Shown piece by piece: positions 9,752-19,077 of a stretch of 47,349 nucleotides of DNA. Position numbers and translations under genes: made by a program. How positions within the stretch are numbered: the stretch's first letter is position 1; each line of letters begins with the position of its first letter. The notes below the pieces were generated by a model, which did no database searches, had not been told where the DNA came from, and worked only from the letters and a program-made list of their open reading frames with translations. Origin of the DNA: Spirochaetia bacterium UBA2205 (GTDB lineage Bacteria > Spirochaetota > UBA4802 > UB4802); NCBI GenBank assembly GCA_002328585.1, contig DCUV01000025.1, forward strand, positions 1,668-49,016. The letters are read 5' to 3'.

Positions 9752-10204
9752 TCATGTTTTATTATGGGTCATAGCATAAACACAAACCACTTCGCATAAG
9801 GCTACAATTGCGCGTATTAAGGTAAAAAGCAGTATATACCATCCTACGTTTGAAAGAAGTAAGGTAGCTATCGTTCCTATTGAAAATGCGATATGAATGT
9901 CCATCAAGAGCAACTGCAAAGAGCAACTAAAATCATTGCCGCTATAAAGCTTTATAATATGGAAGCTAAGCGCTATACCAGTTACTATCGCCACAATTGC
10001 AATTAACATTGGCGGATACATAAAAACTGCTATACTCATCATATACAAAAGCTCAACATAATACCAGATAGCAATAAAACTTGCAAAATGATAGGGATGT
10101 TTTGTTACATGGTGCAACTTGCTCTGCAATACGCTAAAATAATAGCTGTGCGATAGTTCCGTCACTATAGTCCTCAGAAAAAAATGATTTGACCGTTTGT
10201 TTAA
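9752..10204 (-). CDS. Small integral membrane protein, unknown function
   Basis: I do not recognise the family. An ORF runs back to 10357 but would overlap the divergent RluD gene, so I prefer the ATG at 10204, which gives 150 residues. Three or four hydrophobic helices span about residues 40-140. The gene is divergent from the pseudouridine synthase gene, and the 39 bp between starts must hold both promoters or the promoters overlap coding sequence. One copy of the iterated nonamer lies inside it at 10150. Confidence 0.55.
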   Translation of the reverse strand, partial: LNKRSNHFFLRTIVTELSHSYYFSVLQSKLHHVTKHPYHFASFIAIWYYVELLYMMSIAVFMYPPMLIAIVAIVTGIALSFHIIKLYSGNDFSCSLQLLLMDIHIAFSIGTIATLLLSNVGWYILLFTLIRAIVALCEVVCVYAMTHNKT

Positions 10205-10243
10205 CATTATTATTACAATGCTGTAGTATTTCAAGGCTTTTTT

Positions 10244-11200
10244 ATGAATGATAAAAAAACTATTACACTTACCGTTCCCGATGAATATAGCAATACACGT
10301 ATTGACGTGTTCATATTCAATGCGCTTGAGGGGGAATTTTCGCGCAGTTTTATACAAAAGCTTTTAAAAGGTGGCAACATTACCGTCAATGGAAATTCTG
10401 TAAAACAAAATTATAAAGTTAAACAACACCAGGAAATTACCATAGCTATACCCAAACCTGAAAAAACATCATTACAACCTCAGGATATCCCCCTGACCAT
10501 TCTATTTGAAGATAACGATATTGCCGTCATTTACAAACCAGCAGGCATGGTGGTGCATCCCGGAGCTGGCAATGTTGAGCATACGCTGGTGAATGCTCTT
10601 CTTTACCATTTCAAAGGATTATCATCTATTGGTGGCGTTGAACGACCGGGCATTGTTCACCGCCTTGATAAAGATACGGAGGGTTTGATGATTATTGCCA
10701 AGAATGATACTGCACATACTATTGCATCAAAAGCATTCCAGCAACGAACGGTTATAAAAAAATATGAGGCGATAGTTATCGGTAAACCCAATGAAGTATC
10801 GGGGCTTATCAATAAAGCAATTGATCGCCATCCCAAATATGGACATAAAATGACTGTGCGTGACGATGGCAAAGAAGCACTGACACAGTATACCTGCAAG
10901 GAGATATGGCATACCGCCAATGGTGTTTTTTCGCGATTAGAATTGCAGATATATACAGGACGCACCCATCAGATACGGGTACATTTAGCTTCACTTGGAC
11001 TTCCCATAGTTGGCGACCAGCTTTATTCCAAAAAGTGGGAAAAATACAGGGTGCCGTATATGCTGCTTGCTGCTACCTACCTGCAGTTTCATCACCCCAT
11101 TACCAAACAACCCTTGCAATTTTGTGTTGACTTGCCCATGCATATCAAAGATTTTATTACCAGGCTCAATGCACTTGCGATTGAGCATATAATACCGTAA
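10244..11200 (+). CDS. RluD-type 23S rRNA pseudouridine synthase
   Basis: The 318-residue protein has an S4 RNA-binding domain (about 16-75) and an RluA/RluD catalytic domain. The catalytic motif HRLDKDTEGL lies at residues 139-148, with D142 as the nucleophilic aspartate. The GRTHQIRVHLASLG motif follows. Homologues convert uridines of 23S rRNA (helix 69 for RluD) to pseudouridine. The gene starts a run with tsaE (6 bp gap) and tsaB (overlap), so the three are likely co-transcribed. Confidence 0.9.
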   Translation: MNDKKTITLTVPDEYSNTRIDVFIFNALEGEFSRSFIQKLLKGGNITVNGNSVKQNYKVKQHQEITIAIPKPEKTSLQPQDIPLTILFEDNDIAVIYKPAGMVVHPGAGNVEHTLVNALLYHFKGLSSIGGVERPGIVHRLDKDTEGLMIIAKNDTAHTIASKAFQQRTVIKKYEAIVIGKPNEVSGLINKAIDRHPKYGHKMTVRDDGKEALTQYTCKEIWHTANGVFSRLELQIYTGRTHQIRVHLASLGLPIVGDQLYSKKWEKYRVPYMLLAATYLQFHHPITKQPLQFCVDLPMHIKDFITRLNALAIEHIIP

Positions 11201-11206
11201 AATAGT

Positions 11207-11635
11207 ATGAAACAGGTACACTATATTACCAACTCACAGGAAGAAACATTTGACGTGGGTTATGAATTAGGCAAAAAGGCAAAAAAAGGTGATATTTTTG
11301 GCTTAATTGGTGATCTGGGGACGGGAAAAACTATACTTGCAAAGGGAATAGCAAAAGGGCTTGGTATAAATGAAGAAATCACCAGCCCAACATTTACCCT
11401 GCTTGAAGTGTATGAAGCTGCAATCCCATTGTATCATTTTGACCTTTATAGAATATCTGATGATTCGGAGCTGGAAAATTTATTTTTTGAAGAATATTGG
11501 TACGGTGATGGCGTATCCGTCATTGAATGGGCAGAACGAGCTATGAAAAGACTCCCCAACGATATATTCATCATCAAGCTTGAATATACTGGCAAAAACA
11601 GGAGGAAAATTATCATTGAACATCCTGATCCTTGA
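11207..11635 (+). CDS. tsaE: tRNA threonylcarbamoyladenosine biosynthesis ATPase TsaE
   Basis: The 142-residue protein is a full-length TsaE. The Walker A motif GDLGTGKT is at about residues 36-43, followed by the family block SPTFTLLEVYE and the HFDLYRI strand. With TsaB and TsaD it makes the t6A modification at position 37 of ANN-decoding tRNAs; TsaE hydrolyses ATP to reset the complex. The downstream tsaB start overlaps its 3' end, so the two are translationally coupled. The tsaD gene is not in the window. Confidence 0.93.
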   Translation: MKQVHYITNSQEETFDVGYELGKKAKKGDIFGLIGDLGTGKTILAKGIAKGLGINEEITSPTFTLLEVYEAAIPLYHFDLYRISDDSELENLFFEEYWYGDGVSVIEWAERAMKRLPNDIFIIKLEYTGKNRRKIIIEHPDP

Positions 11636-12308
11636 TACAGCAACCAGCATTGAGATTGTAGCTATACGTTATGAAGGCACAATAGCTGATAAAAGCAGTG
11701 CAACGCAAAATTCCCATTCCGTAACATTGTTTTCATCCATAGATGATGCATGCAAAGAGCTTGGCATAACCATTCATGACATTAATTGCATTGCTGTAGG
11801 TATTGGTCCTGGTTCATTCACTGGCATCCGCATTGCCGTTACTACCGCCCGCATGCTTGCACAAATTCTGGAAGTACCGCTGGTTGGCATCCACACACAG
11901 ATGTTGTATGCCTGTTCGATAGTTACTGATAATGTTGACTGTATTGTAGCATTTGATGCAAAGAAATCACGGGTTTTTGCAGCTCGCTATCGTATACAAC
12001 AGGGGAAATTGCCTGAAGTGGTAATACCTCCCGGTGACTATCCTATAAAAAATCTTTGCGAGATTGATGCCAACAGGCACATCATTGCCATTGGTGATGG
12101 CGCACTGAAATATAACAATGAAATGACAGCGTTAATAAAAAATATTACTTTTTTACCCGATTTTTTACCGCAACCTGAAGCGATGTTTACCATGATAGAA
12201 AATCTTTATTCCGGCAATCCTCAAAAATATGCTGATTACCATCAGGTTGTGCCATTTTATTCACGAAAATCCGATGCAGAAATAATGAAGGAATTAAAAA
12301 ATAAGTAG
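11616..12308 (+). CDS. tsaB: tRNA threonylcarbamoyladenosine biosynthesis protein TsaB
   Basis: I choose a TTG start at 11616 (230 residues). An AGGAGG site lies 10 bp upstream, and the protein then begins with the family strand NILILDTATSIE. The ASKHA-fold motif GIGPGSFTGIRI at about residues 63-74 is diagnostic of TsaB (also called YeaZ). TsaB is the non-catalytic partner of TsaD. The gene overlaps tsaE by 20 bp. Confidence 0.92.
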   Translation: MNILILDTATSIEIVAIRYEGTIADKSSATQNSHSVTLFSSIDDACKELGITIHDINCIAVGIGPGSFTGIRIAVTTARMLAQILEVPLVGIHTQMLYACSIVTDNVDCIVAFDAKKSRVFAARYRIQQGKLPEVVIPPGDYPIKNLCEIDANRHIIAIGDGALKYNNEMTALIKNITFLPDFLPQPEAMFTMIENLYSGNPQKYADYHQVVPFYSRKSDAEIMKELKNK

Positions 12309-12322
12309 GTTATATACTATTG

Positions 12323-13519
12323 TTACTGCTCTTTTTTCTTTTGACGCATTTCCCTGATTAAACGGTTTCTGTATTCATTCTCCATGGGCTGAATTATTGA
12401 GTAAAACCGCTTCATCTCGTCCTTGCGGGAGGAATTTCCGGCAAAATCCACGCCGACAATGACATTATCATCTTTATCAAGGTAGGTATAGCGTATATCT
12501 CCATATATGGTGATGGGTGCTTGCAGTTTAAATACAATGTCAAATATAAACCCTTTTGATTTCAGTATATACTTCTTCAAGTTACTATCGGTAATCCTTA
12601 ATTTTGCCCCACCGCGGCTGATATCTACTATCTCCTGGTGTACTGCGATCATCAATGTGTTGGCATCTCTAATCCTATCAACAAGTTTATAGGCTAAATC
12701 CTGAACTTCCAGCACCTTATCCATTGAAAAGGTATTTTCTTTTGATATATATTGTATAAACGCAAATGGAATGAGACGTTCATCGCTCTCGATGTAAATA
12801 ACCGGAGATATAATAATTGATTTATAACCGCTGTCAGTTAATTTTTTTACAAATTGTGCTGTTTGATCCTGAAAAACATTGTTTATACTAATAAACGCAT
12901 CATTGACTGGAGCAAAGGTGGATGAATCATTAAGATCTTCTATATAAAGGGTTGATTTTGTTTTTCTGATATGTGCAAGCAATGGAACTCTATCATCCAG
13001 TATATCTACCTTTACTATATCAGCATTTTTTGAAATTTGATTTTCAAATTGTTCAATGATAACTTTTATACCTGTAGGAATACTGTAATTACGAATATCA
13101 ATAGTATGTTTGGAAACCCTGAAATTGGTGGCAACAACCTTTTCAATATCCAATCTGAAACGCAGATCACGTCTACCATGCGCTGCTTTCCGTACACTTA
13201 CTATTTTGCATTTAAAATATCCCGGGCCAGCTACCTCTGAAACATCACATTCAATCTCTAAATACCTATCGGCAAGCCCATACAAAATAATTTTATTCTG
13301 TACAGGAACATAATCTGGATCAGTAACAAGCATTATTGTTCTATTATCAATAAATTCATTAATTTCAATGGAAGTTTTATCAAGAGTATATTTAAGGATT
13401 AACCTTTTCTGGAATTGTTCATCTTTCAACAACTCCATAACATCATCTAAGGTTGCTACATTTTCAAAATTTCGAGATTTTCGTTGTTTATATTCCTTCA
13501 AATTGCCCTCAATACACAA
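12323..13519 (-). CDS. PilZ domain protein, DUF1577-like
   Basis: The 398-residue protein carries PilZ-like elements: an RRDLRFRL segment (about residues 115-122) and, near the C-terminus, DISRGGAKLRI (about 313-323) followed by GVDFAG (about 363-368), which correspond to the RxxxR and D/NxSxxG c-di-GMP-binding motifs. The overall plan, two beta-barrel parts around a middle alpha/beta region, resembles the DUF1577 proteins typical of Leptospira. It may therefore be a c-di-GMP effector, though the R motif and S/G motif are far apart. It ends 14 bp from the convergent tsaB stop. Confidence 0.65.
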   Translation of the reverse strand: MCIEGNLKEYKQRKSRNFENVATLDDVMELLKDEQFQKRLILKYTLDKTSIEINEFIDNRTIMLVTDPDYVPVQNKIILYGLADRYLEIECDVSEVAGPGYFKCKIVSVRKAAHGRRDLRFRLDIEKVVATNFRVSKHTIDIRNYSIPTGIKVIIEQFENQISKNADIVKVDILDDRVPLLAHIRKTKSTLYIEDLNDSSTFAPVNDAFISINNVFQDQTAQFVKKLTDSGYKSIIISPVIYIESDERLIPFAFIQYISKENTFSMDKVLEVQDLAYKLVDRIRDANTLMIAVHQEIVDISRGGAKLRITDSNLKKYILKSKGFIFDIVFKLQAPITIYGDIRYTYLDKDDNVIVGVDFAGNSSRKDEMKRFYSIIQPMENEYRNRLIREMRQKKKEQ

Positions 13520-13599
13520 AACAATTGGGTTATGCTATATTTTTTATCGAAAATTTTATATATTTACTTCACCATAAAACATTAAAATTTTTTATAAAC

Positions 13600-13623
13600 A
13601 AAGAGGTGGCTAACCACCTCTTT
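13600..13623 (-). terminator. Hairpin terminator of the lysine-rich protein gene
   Basis: A 10-bp perfect stem (13600-13609 with 13614-13623) has a 4-base loop and lies 34 bp past the minus-strand stop codon. The tract that follows on the minus strand is A/T-rich with only a modest T run. Confidence 0.65.
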
Positions 13624-13656
13624 AATAATATTAATGATGGGGAAATAGCAAAAAAC

Positions 13657-13857
13657 TTATTTCTTCTTAGCAGGCTTCTTTGATTTTGGTGCAGCTTTTT
13701 TCTTTTCTGCTTCCAGTTTTTTTGCAGATAAAATACTTTTTGCTAATGCTTGTAAATCTTTTTTCAAAGCATTAAGCTCAAGATTTAACTTTTTAACCTT
13801 GTCTTTCTTTCGTACTTCTTCAGCCTGAAGCTGTTTTAATGACTTTTTTTGTTCCAT
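13657..13857 (-). CDS. Lysine-rich coiled-coil small protein, possibly DNA-associated
   Basis: The 66-residue protein is a single predicted coiled coil (residues 3-50) with a C-terminal Lys/Ala/Pro tail (KKKAAPKSKKPAKKK) like histone H1 or bacterial H1-like tails. A GAGGTGG ribosome-binding site, the hairpin terminator and the composition show it is a real gene. Nucleoid binding is a guess from charge only. Confidence 0.7.
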   Translation of the reverse strand: MEQKKSLKQLQAEEVRKKDKVKKLNLELNALKKDLQALAKSILSAKKLEAEKKKAAPKSKKPAKKK

Positions 13858-14225
13858 CGATTACACCACCTCGATTTAAAATTTTTTACATGCATGGCGC
13901 ATGATTAAAAAGTAAACAATTAAGCCTGTTCATGATCATATAACATATATATTTTAATATTGCAACAAAAAAATGATTTTGATATATGAAAATATTAATT
14001 TTTTTTAACATCATTTTTTATAAATATTAATTTTATTTTATTAATGTATCAATCGATCTATGTTCATAAAAACATTAGAAATTAATTTCCATATCAATAA
14101 ATATCTATTGACACTATACGTATATTCATCAGTAGTAGAGACAATCTGTAGTACTGTCGCTACTATCAATAATTATGCTTGAAATCATTATGATTGGCAA
14201 CAATCATTATAGTAAGAGGGATACT
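13858..14225. other. Non-coding spacer before der
   Basis: This 368-bp AT-rich spacer separates the lysine-rich protein gene from der, which are divergent. It holds the ribosome-binding sites of both genes and a TTGACA at 14108-14113 without a convincing -10 partner. I see no gene or structured RNA. Confidence 0.4.
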
Positions 14226-15530
14226 GTGAAGGATATACCTGTCGTTTCAATAGTTGGGCGGCAAAATGTTGGGAAATCAACCCTGTTTAATGCAATTATC
14301 AAACAACGCAAGGCAATTGTTGATGAACAGCCTGGACTTACCCGTGATGTTGTTTCATATTTTGTGAACTATAATGAAGCAACATTCATCATCAATGACA
14401 CCCCGGGGCTTGATCTAAATGCCAATAGTACACTATCCGAAGAAATTAAGCAGATGGCATTGCAACATCTCCATTCTACGGATGTATTTGTGTTATTACT
14501 GGAAAAACCGGATATCGCTTCCTATGATTTTGAACTGGTAGAACTCATCCGTAAATTTAATAAACCATATATTGTTGCCATTAATAAGATAGATACCAAT
14601 AACGATATGGAATGTCTCTCTAATTTTTACGAATTGGCTCAGGAATTTCTGCCCATTTCTGCATTAAACCGCCGCAACATTGATCTACTCCTTCACACTA
14701 TAGTTGAATCTCTGCCGCATAAACGGAAAAAAATCATTGAAATTGATTGTAAAATAGCTCTTGTAGGACGTCCAAACTCAGGAAAATCAACATTATTAAA
14801 TGCATTTTTAGGATATCAGCGTGCAGTGGTATCAGACATTCCCGGTACCACACGTGATAGCATTGACGAAATTTTCAGATTTCATGGTAAAAACATCATG
14901 ATTATTGATACAGCAGGGATACGACGACAAAGCCGTATTGATAATTCAATAGAATACTACGCCATTGTCCGTGCAAAAGAAGCTATTCAGAAAAGTGATG
15001 TTGTAATTCATCTTTTAGATGGAACAAGTGGTATAACCGAAACTGATAAAAAAATAGCTGATATTATCATGGAATCACACAAACCAACAATACTTGCAAT
15101 TAACAAATGGGATAGTATACCAAAAGATCATACAACCTTTGAATCATTCAAGGATAGAATGATTTTCAAATACTATCGCGCAGCTGATTTCCCTATTATT
15201 TCCATTTCAGCATTGCATAAGCTTAGAATACATAAATTGCTTTTAACAGCTTTAGATGTCAACAACAGAGCACAGCATAAGACTGAAACGTCTGCAATAA
15301 ATGTAATTATAGAAAATATTCAGAAAAAGCATGCTATGCCACTCCTTGGTGGAGATCTTAAGATATACTATGCAACGCAAACCAATATTTCCCCACCGGT
15401 TATACGGCTTTTTGTCAACAAACCAGAACTCTTCCGAAAAGATGTATATAGATTTTTAGAAAAAACATTGCAGGATAAACTTAACTGGCATGGAATTCCT
15501 GTTATTTTTGAGGTAAGCGGTAGAAAATAG
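14226..15530 (+). CDS. der: Ribosome assembly GTPase Der (EngA)
   Basis: The protein has two consecutive GTPase domains and a C-terminal KH-like domain, the Der layout. The frame is open from 14175, but I choose the GTG at 14226 (434 residues): an AGAGGG site lies 6 bp upstream and the first strand then starts as usual (IPVVSIVGRQNVGKS). The second P-loop is GRPNSGKS. The first G1 motif has Gln where the family usually has Pro, a mild change that leaves the lysine and serine intact. NKID and NKWD motifs mark the two G4 sites. Der acts in 50S subunit assembly. Confidence 0.93.
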   Translation: MKDIPVVSIVGRQNVGKSTLFNAIIKQRKAIVDEQPGLTRDVVSYFVNYNEATFIINDTPGLDLNANSTLSEEIKQMALQHLHSTDVFVLLLEKPDIASYDFELVELIRKFNKPYIVAINKIDTNNDMECLSNFYELAQEFLPISALNRRNIDLLLHTIVESLPHKRKKIIEIDCKIALVGRPNSGKSTLLNAFLGYQRAVVSDIPGTTRDSIDEIFRFHGKNIMIIDTAGIRRQSRIDNSIEYYAIVRAKEAIQKSDVVIHLLDGTSGITETDKKIADIIMESHKPTILAINKWDSIPKDHTTFESFKDRMIFKYYRAADFPIISISALHKLRIHKLLLTALDVNNRAQHKTETSAINVIIENIQKKHAMPLLGGDLKIYYATQTNISPPVIRLFVNKPELFRKDVYRFLEKTLQDKLNWHGIPVIFEVSGRK

Positions 15531-15531
15531 G

Positions 15532-16128
15532 TTACATCTCCCTTCGTCCGGTGATGGATTTTGCAAGTGTGGGTGCGTCAACAAATTCTAAATCAGAGCC
15601 AACCGGCAAGCCATGCGCAATACGCATAACCTTGATGTTCGTCGGTTTCAGAAGGGATGCAATATACAGCGCTGTTGCATCTCCTTCTATTGTTGGATTT
15701 GTAGCAATAATAACCTCGTTCACACCCTGTTTGCATCTGTCAACAAGCTTGTTGATTGAAAGCTCCTCCGGCCCAACACCGTCAAGAGGCGAAATAACTC
15801 CACCCAATACATGGTACAAACCATTAAAAGCGCCTGATTTTTCAATACTCAGCATATCCTCGGGTTCTTCAACCACACATAAAAGTGTTCTATCACGCTC
15901 ATTGTCACTGCATATAGTGCAGATATCAGCATCAGATATGCCTCCGCACTGTTTACAGTATTGCATATTATTTTTTAACTGGGCGATAGTTGTCAGCAAT
16001 GCATCTACATTTGTTTTAGGAACTTTCAGCAAATAAAAAGCAATGCGCGATGCACTCTTCACGCCAATACCCGGTAATTTTGACAGCTCATGGATACATT
16101 GTTCTAAATATTTTGAAGGCAGATTCAT
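15532..16128 (-). CDS. recR: Recombination mediator RecR
   Basis: The 198-residue protein is a full-length RecR. It has an N-terminal HhH region (LPGIGVKSASRIAF, about residues 18-31), a Cys4 zinc finger (CKQCGG...CTICSD, about 57-75) and a Toprim domain from about residue 80 (LLCVVEEPEDM). With RecF and RecO it loads RecA onto gapped DNA. It is the last gene of dnaX-ybaB-recR, 1 bp after ybaB, and ends against the convergent der stop. Confidence 0.96.
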   Translation of the reverse strand: MNLPSKYLEQCIHELSKLPGIGVKSASRIAFYLLKVPKTNVDALLTTIAQLKNNMQYCKQCGGISDADICTICSDNERDRTLLCVVEEPEDMLSIEKSGAFNGLYHVLGGVISPLDGVGPEELSINKLVDRCKQGVNEVIIATNPTIEGDATALYIASLLKPTNIKVMRIAHGLPVGSDLEFVDAPTLAKSITGRREM

Positions 16129-16129
16129 A

Positions 16130-16459
16130 CTACTTCATAAACTTTTTTAGTTCATTTGCCATACCAAAAATATCCATCTCGCCTGATATCTTCATCATCT
16201 CCTGAGATGAAAATTCTTTTGCATCAGCAATTGCTTTATTCACCGCTTCAATGATATTTCGTTCCAGTGTTTTAATACTGCTGCCTTTACATTTTTCTTC
16301 ATCAATCGCAATGGAAACTAGTTCATAGTCACCATTGACCGTTGCTTTTACCATTTCATCGCGGGATGAAGCGGTAATTTCATTTTTTTTAAGCCTTTTC
16401 TGAATTTTTTTTAACTCGCTCTGTGCTTTCATCAATTGTCCAACATCTTTAAAATTCAT
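16130..16459 (-). CDS. Nucleoid-associated protein YbaB/EbfC family
   Basis: The 109-residue protein matches the YbaB/EbfC family in length, position and sequence (an N-terminal helix rich in Lys and Gln, a VNGDYELVSIAID strand at about 44-56, and a C-terminal Met/Lys helix). Family members bind DNA as dimers. It sits between dnaX (13 bp) and recR, the conserved bacterial order. Confidence 0.93.
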   Translation of the reverse strand: MNFKDVGQLMKAQSELKKIQKRLKKNEITASSRDEMVKATVNGDYELVSIAIDEEKCKGSSIKTLERNIIEAVNKAIADAKEFSSQEMMKISGEMDIFGMANELKKFMK

Positions 16460-16472
16460 AACGGATACTCCT

Positions 16473-18077
16473 TTATTTTATAATCTCACCATCAAACATG
16501 GTTTTAATCTGTTCTGCTAATGGATGCGGCTTTTCAGGATCTTCAGCATGCGGCAGCATCACTGCGTCAGGAGGAGGCGTATCGTCTTCTCCAGATTTGA
16601 TTTTTATTGATACGTTTCGTTTACTGCGGTTATAAAGCTCCTGTTCAATAAGTTTTATTTCTTCTTTTGATAGCAACTGTTTGTAAAATCCGTTGGAACT
16701 ATCGCCCATAACCGAAAGTACCAATTGTCCATTTACATACGCTGTTCTGACATTGGTCAGTTTAAAAAATAGGTACTGCCGTGCATTGCGCCAGTCGTGT
16801 AACATCTGCGTCCATGCATGCATTATAGTCTTTGTATCAACATCGGCAGGTTCGTTATTCAGCGCTTCTTTAGCTTCATCCTTATTTTCAATTGCAGCTT
16901 TTTTTGGTATATGATTAGCTATATTTTTTTTTTGCACCGGCTCATGATTTGCGGTATCCAGTTGTTGCAGTATTGTTGCAAGCGTTGGACGCTGTAACAT
17001 CTTCATGATATCAATCAAAAACATCTCAACCACTGCCCTTTCATTCCCTGTAAAGCGTAACTGATTTTGGCAGTCCAATAGCATGGTGTAAAACAGGCTT
17101 AACTGCTCATCATGCAAACTTTCAGCAGTTTTTATCAACAGCGCCGTTTCCTCAGCAGAGTACCCTAATATTGCAGAGATATCAGCAAGTTTGGATAATC
17201 GCATGGCATATACTGCATCTGCAAACCCTGCAACAAACCGTGCAATATCAACACCTGATGAAATGATGCTCTCTACAAAATCAATGAGCAACGCAGTTTC
17301 TTTTTTTAGAATAATATGAATGCAATCACAATACTGCGCCAGTGAAACAATTCCTAAAAACAGCAAAACATCCTGCTCGGTAATTTCGTTGCCACCAAAT
17401 GAGATAACCTGATCAAGAAGTGATTGCGCATCACGCATTGAACCGCCACCTGCACGCGCTATGTGAAACAACGACTTATTGTCAATAGCATATCCTTCCT
17501 TTTCAGCAATTTTTAAAAGTTGTGCAACAATGCTTGCAACAGGGATGCGTTTAAAAATAAACTTTTGACAGCGCGATAAAATGGTTTCAGGTATTTGTTG
17601 TATCTCGGTAGTTGCAAAGATAAAGACAACATGTGCGGGCGGTTCTTCAAGAGTTTTTAACAATGCATTAAACGCTGACTTTGACAGCATGTGTACTTCA
17701 TCTATGATGTATACCTTATAACGCGACTTTAAAGGAGCAGAATGAATATTTTCGCGAAGCTCGCGAATGTTTTCAACACCAGTATTGGATGCTCCATCTA
17801 TTTCTATAACATCAAACGAATTTCCATTTTTTATTTCTGTACAAAATTCGCACACTCCACAGGGTTTATCGGTTGGGCCATTGATGCAATTGAGCGATTT
17901 GGCTACAATGCGTGCCATGGTTGTTTTACCAACACCTCGGGGACCTGCAAACAAATAAGCATGCGATATCCTGCCTTTGCTTATGCTGTTAGCGATAGTT
18001 CTTGAAACATGTTCCTGAGCAACAACATCGCTGTAGGTTTGCGGGCGCCACTTTCGTGCGATTACCTGATATGACAT
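16473..18077 (-). CDS. dnaX: DNA polymerase III subunit gamma/tau
   Basis: The 534-residue protein is the clamp-loader ATPase. Walker A GPRGVGKT is at residues 45-52, a four-Cys zinc module follows (CINGPTDKPCGVCEFC, about 64-79), then the DEVHML Walker B (about 124-129) and the SRC sensor motif (LSRCQKF). A linker and a C-terminal domain (about 405-534) follow, so the product is of tau-like length. It is first in the dnaX-ybaB-recR operon, with tRNA-Ser(GGA) directly upstream on the same strand. Confidence 0.95.
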   Translation of the reverse strand: MSYQVIARKWRPQTYSDVVAQEHVSRTIANSISKGRISHAYLFAGPRGVGKTTMARIVAKSLNCINGPTDKPCGVCEFCTEIKNGNSFDVIEIDGASNTGVENIRELRENIHSAPLKSRYKVYIIDEVHMLSKSAFNALLKTLEEPPAHVVFIFATTEIQQIPETILSRCQKFIFKRIPVASIVAQLLKIAEKEGYAIDNKSLFHIARAGGGSMRDAQSLLDQVISFGGNEITEQDVLLFLGIVSLAQYCDCIHIILKKETALLIDFVESIISSGVDIARFVAGFADAVYAMRLSKLADISAILGYSAEETALLIKTAESLHDEQLSLFYTMLLDCQNQLRFTGNERAVVEMFLIDIMKMLQRPTLATILQQLDTANHEPVQKKNIANHIPKKAAIENKDEAKEALNNEPADVDTKTIMHAWTQMLHDWRNARQYLFFKLTNVRTAYVNGQLVLSVMGDSSNGFYKQLLSKEEIKLIEQELYNRSKRNVSIKIKSGEDDTPPPDAVMLPHAEDPEKPHPLAEQIKTMFDGEIIK

Positions 18078-18102
18078 AGATACCTTTATTGCATTATTAT
18101 TT

Positions 18103-18188
18103 CGGAGAGAGGGGGATTCGAACCCCCGGTAGCGTTAAGCTACACACGGTTTCCAACCGTGCTCTTTCGGCCTCTCAGACATCTCTCC
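18103..18188 (-). tRNA. tRNA-Ser (GGA)
   Basis: The minus strand reads a 7-bp acceptor stem GGAGAGA/TCTCTCC with discriminator G, a long variable arm typical of class II tRNA, and an anticodon stem CACGG/CCGTG enclosing the loop with anticodon GGA. The T-arm GGGGG TTCGAAT CCCCC is perfect. Length is 86 bases and CCA is not encoded. Confidence 0.96.
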
Positions 18189-18519
18189 AGCAACAGATTA
18201 TAGCCTGCTTTAAACATAAAACATGGCTGATAACAATATTTAACAATGTTACTGAGCATTAAAAAAATATAATCAACGATGTCAATTAAGATTTCATTGA
18301 AATACGGTAATACTGGCACCATAGTGTATTGTAATTTTATTGCTCATGGTTGAACACTTCATCAAAAACTTTCTCGTAAGATTTGCCAGTATTATATATA
18401 CTATATATACATTTATATACATTTATATACATTTATATACATTGATAAGTTCTACAGCTTTTTTACATTAATACATGAGGTAACTACATTGTTGAGTAAA
18501 CACCGTAATACTAAAATTA
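18189..18519. other. Non-coding spacer
   Basis: This 331-bp AT-rich spacer between tRNA-Ser(GGA) and the decayed gene at 18520 holds the 10-bp tandem repeats at 18404-18443. I see no gene, RNA or clear promoter in the rest. Confidence 0.4.
18404..18443. repeat. 10-bp tandem repeat
   Basis: About four units of ATTTATATAC follow one another without interruption. No gene overlaps them. Confidence 0.8.
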
Positions 18520-18974
18520 TCATAATAACCTCAAAGACTTTAACACCTCGTAAAGTTTGGGTTCGTGTTTGGCATATTCTCGTATTGCATTTTCAAGCGC
18601 GATTTCTCTTTCTTTTAATTCTTTTGTTTCTTTGTGTGCAGTTTCAATATACTCCTCTCATTCTTTTGTTTTATTGACAACAGGAGATAACCTGGTTCGT
18701 CTGCCCCAGAGCGAAAATCCCACTACTGTTAACGTTTGTGCAACGATAGCCCCTATAACAACATACATCAAACCCTGCAATCCATCCACCCGTTTTCAAG
18801 GCTATCTATTCGTTGATTGACTCCCTTTAAACCTTCTTTTAAACCTTCTTCAACCCTGATAAGCCTGTCTCTATCATCTAATGTATAGGGAATATCCTTA
18901 GCAAAACCATAACCATATGAAGATGATAATAATGCAAAAAAGATTACCATTGATGCAACAGTATACCTTTCCAT
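18520..18974 (-). pseudogene. Broken gene for a small membrane or secreted protein
   Basis: Reading from 18974, a signal-like segment (residues 5-25) is followed by the charged helix DDRDRLIRVEEGLKEGLK, then the frame stops at about 18770. In the next frame the same protein continues from about 18785 with a membrane helix (LMYVVIGAIVAQTLTVVGF) and WGRRTRLSP. It then meets an in-frame TGA at 18658-18660 and goes on as a Lys/Glu coiled coil ending at 18520 (AIREYAKHEPKLYEVLKSL). The three parts together match a plan I know from small spirochaete and deltaproteobacterial proteins (charged helix, one membrane helix, coiled coil). One frameshift plus one stop suggests real decay rather than a single sequencing error. 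Confidence 0.65.
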
Positions 18975-19077
18975 TAACTATCACCCTGCTCTTTTCTTCA
19001 ACAACCATCACTTAAAATATAGGTGCTTTACACCATGTTGTCAATAAATTTAATTATACCATATACTATTATAGCTT

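Noticed and set aside
10205..10357. N-terminal extension of the small membrane protein gene
   Set aside because: It would overlap the divergent pseudouridine synthase gene by over 100 bp and its sequence does not look like protein.
18140..18322. 60-codon minus-strand frame
   Set aside because: It runs across tRNA-Ser(GGA), has no ribosome-binding site and no recognisable protein features.
18404..18443. Tandem 10-bp repeats as a possible CRISPR or iteron array
   Set aside because: There are no spacers, the units are pure A/T/C runs, and no cas or rep gene is nearby; a simple sequence repeat explains it.
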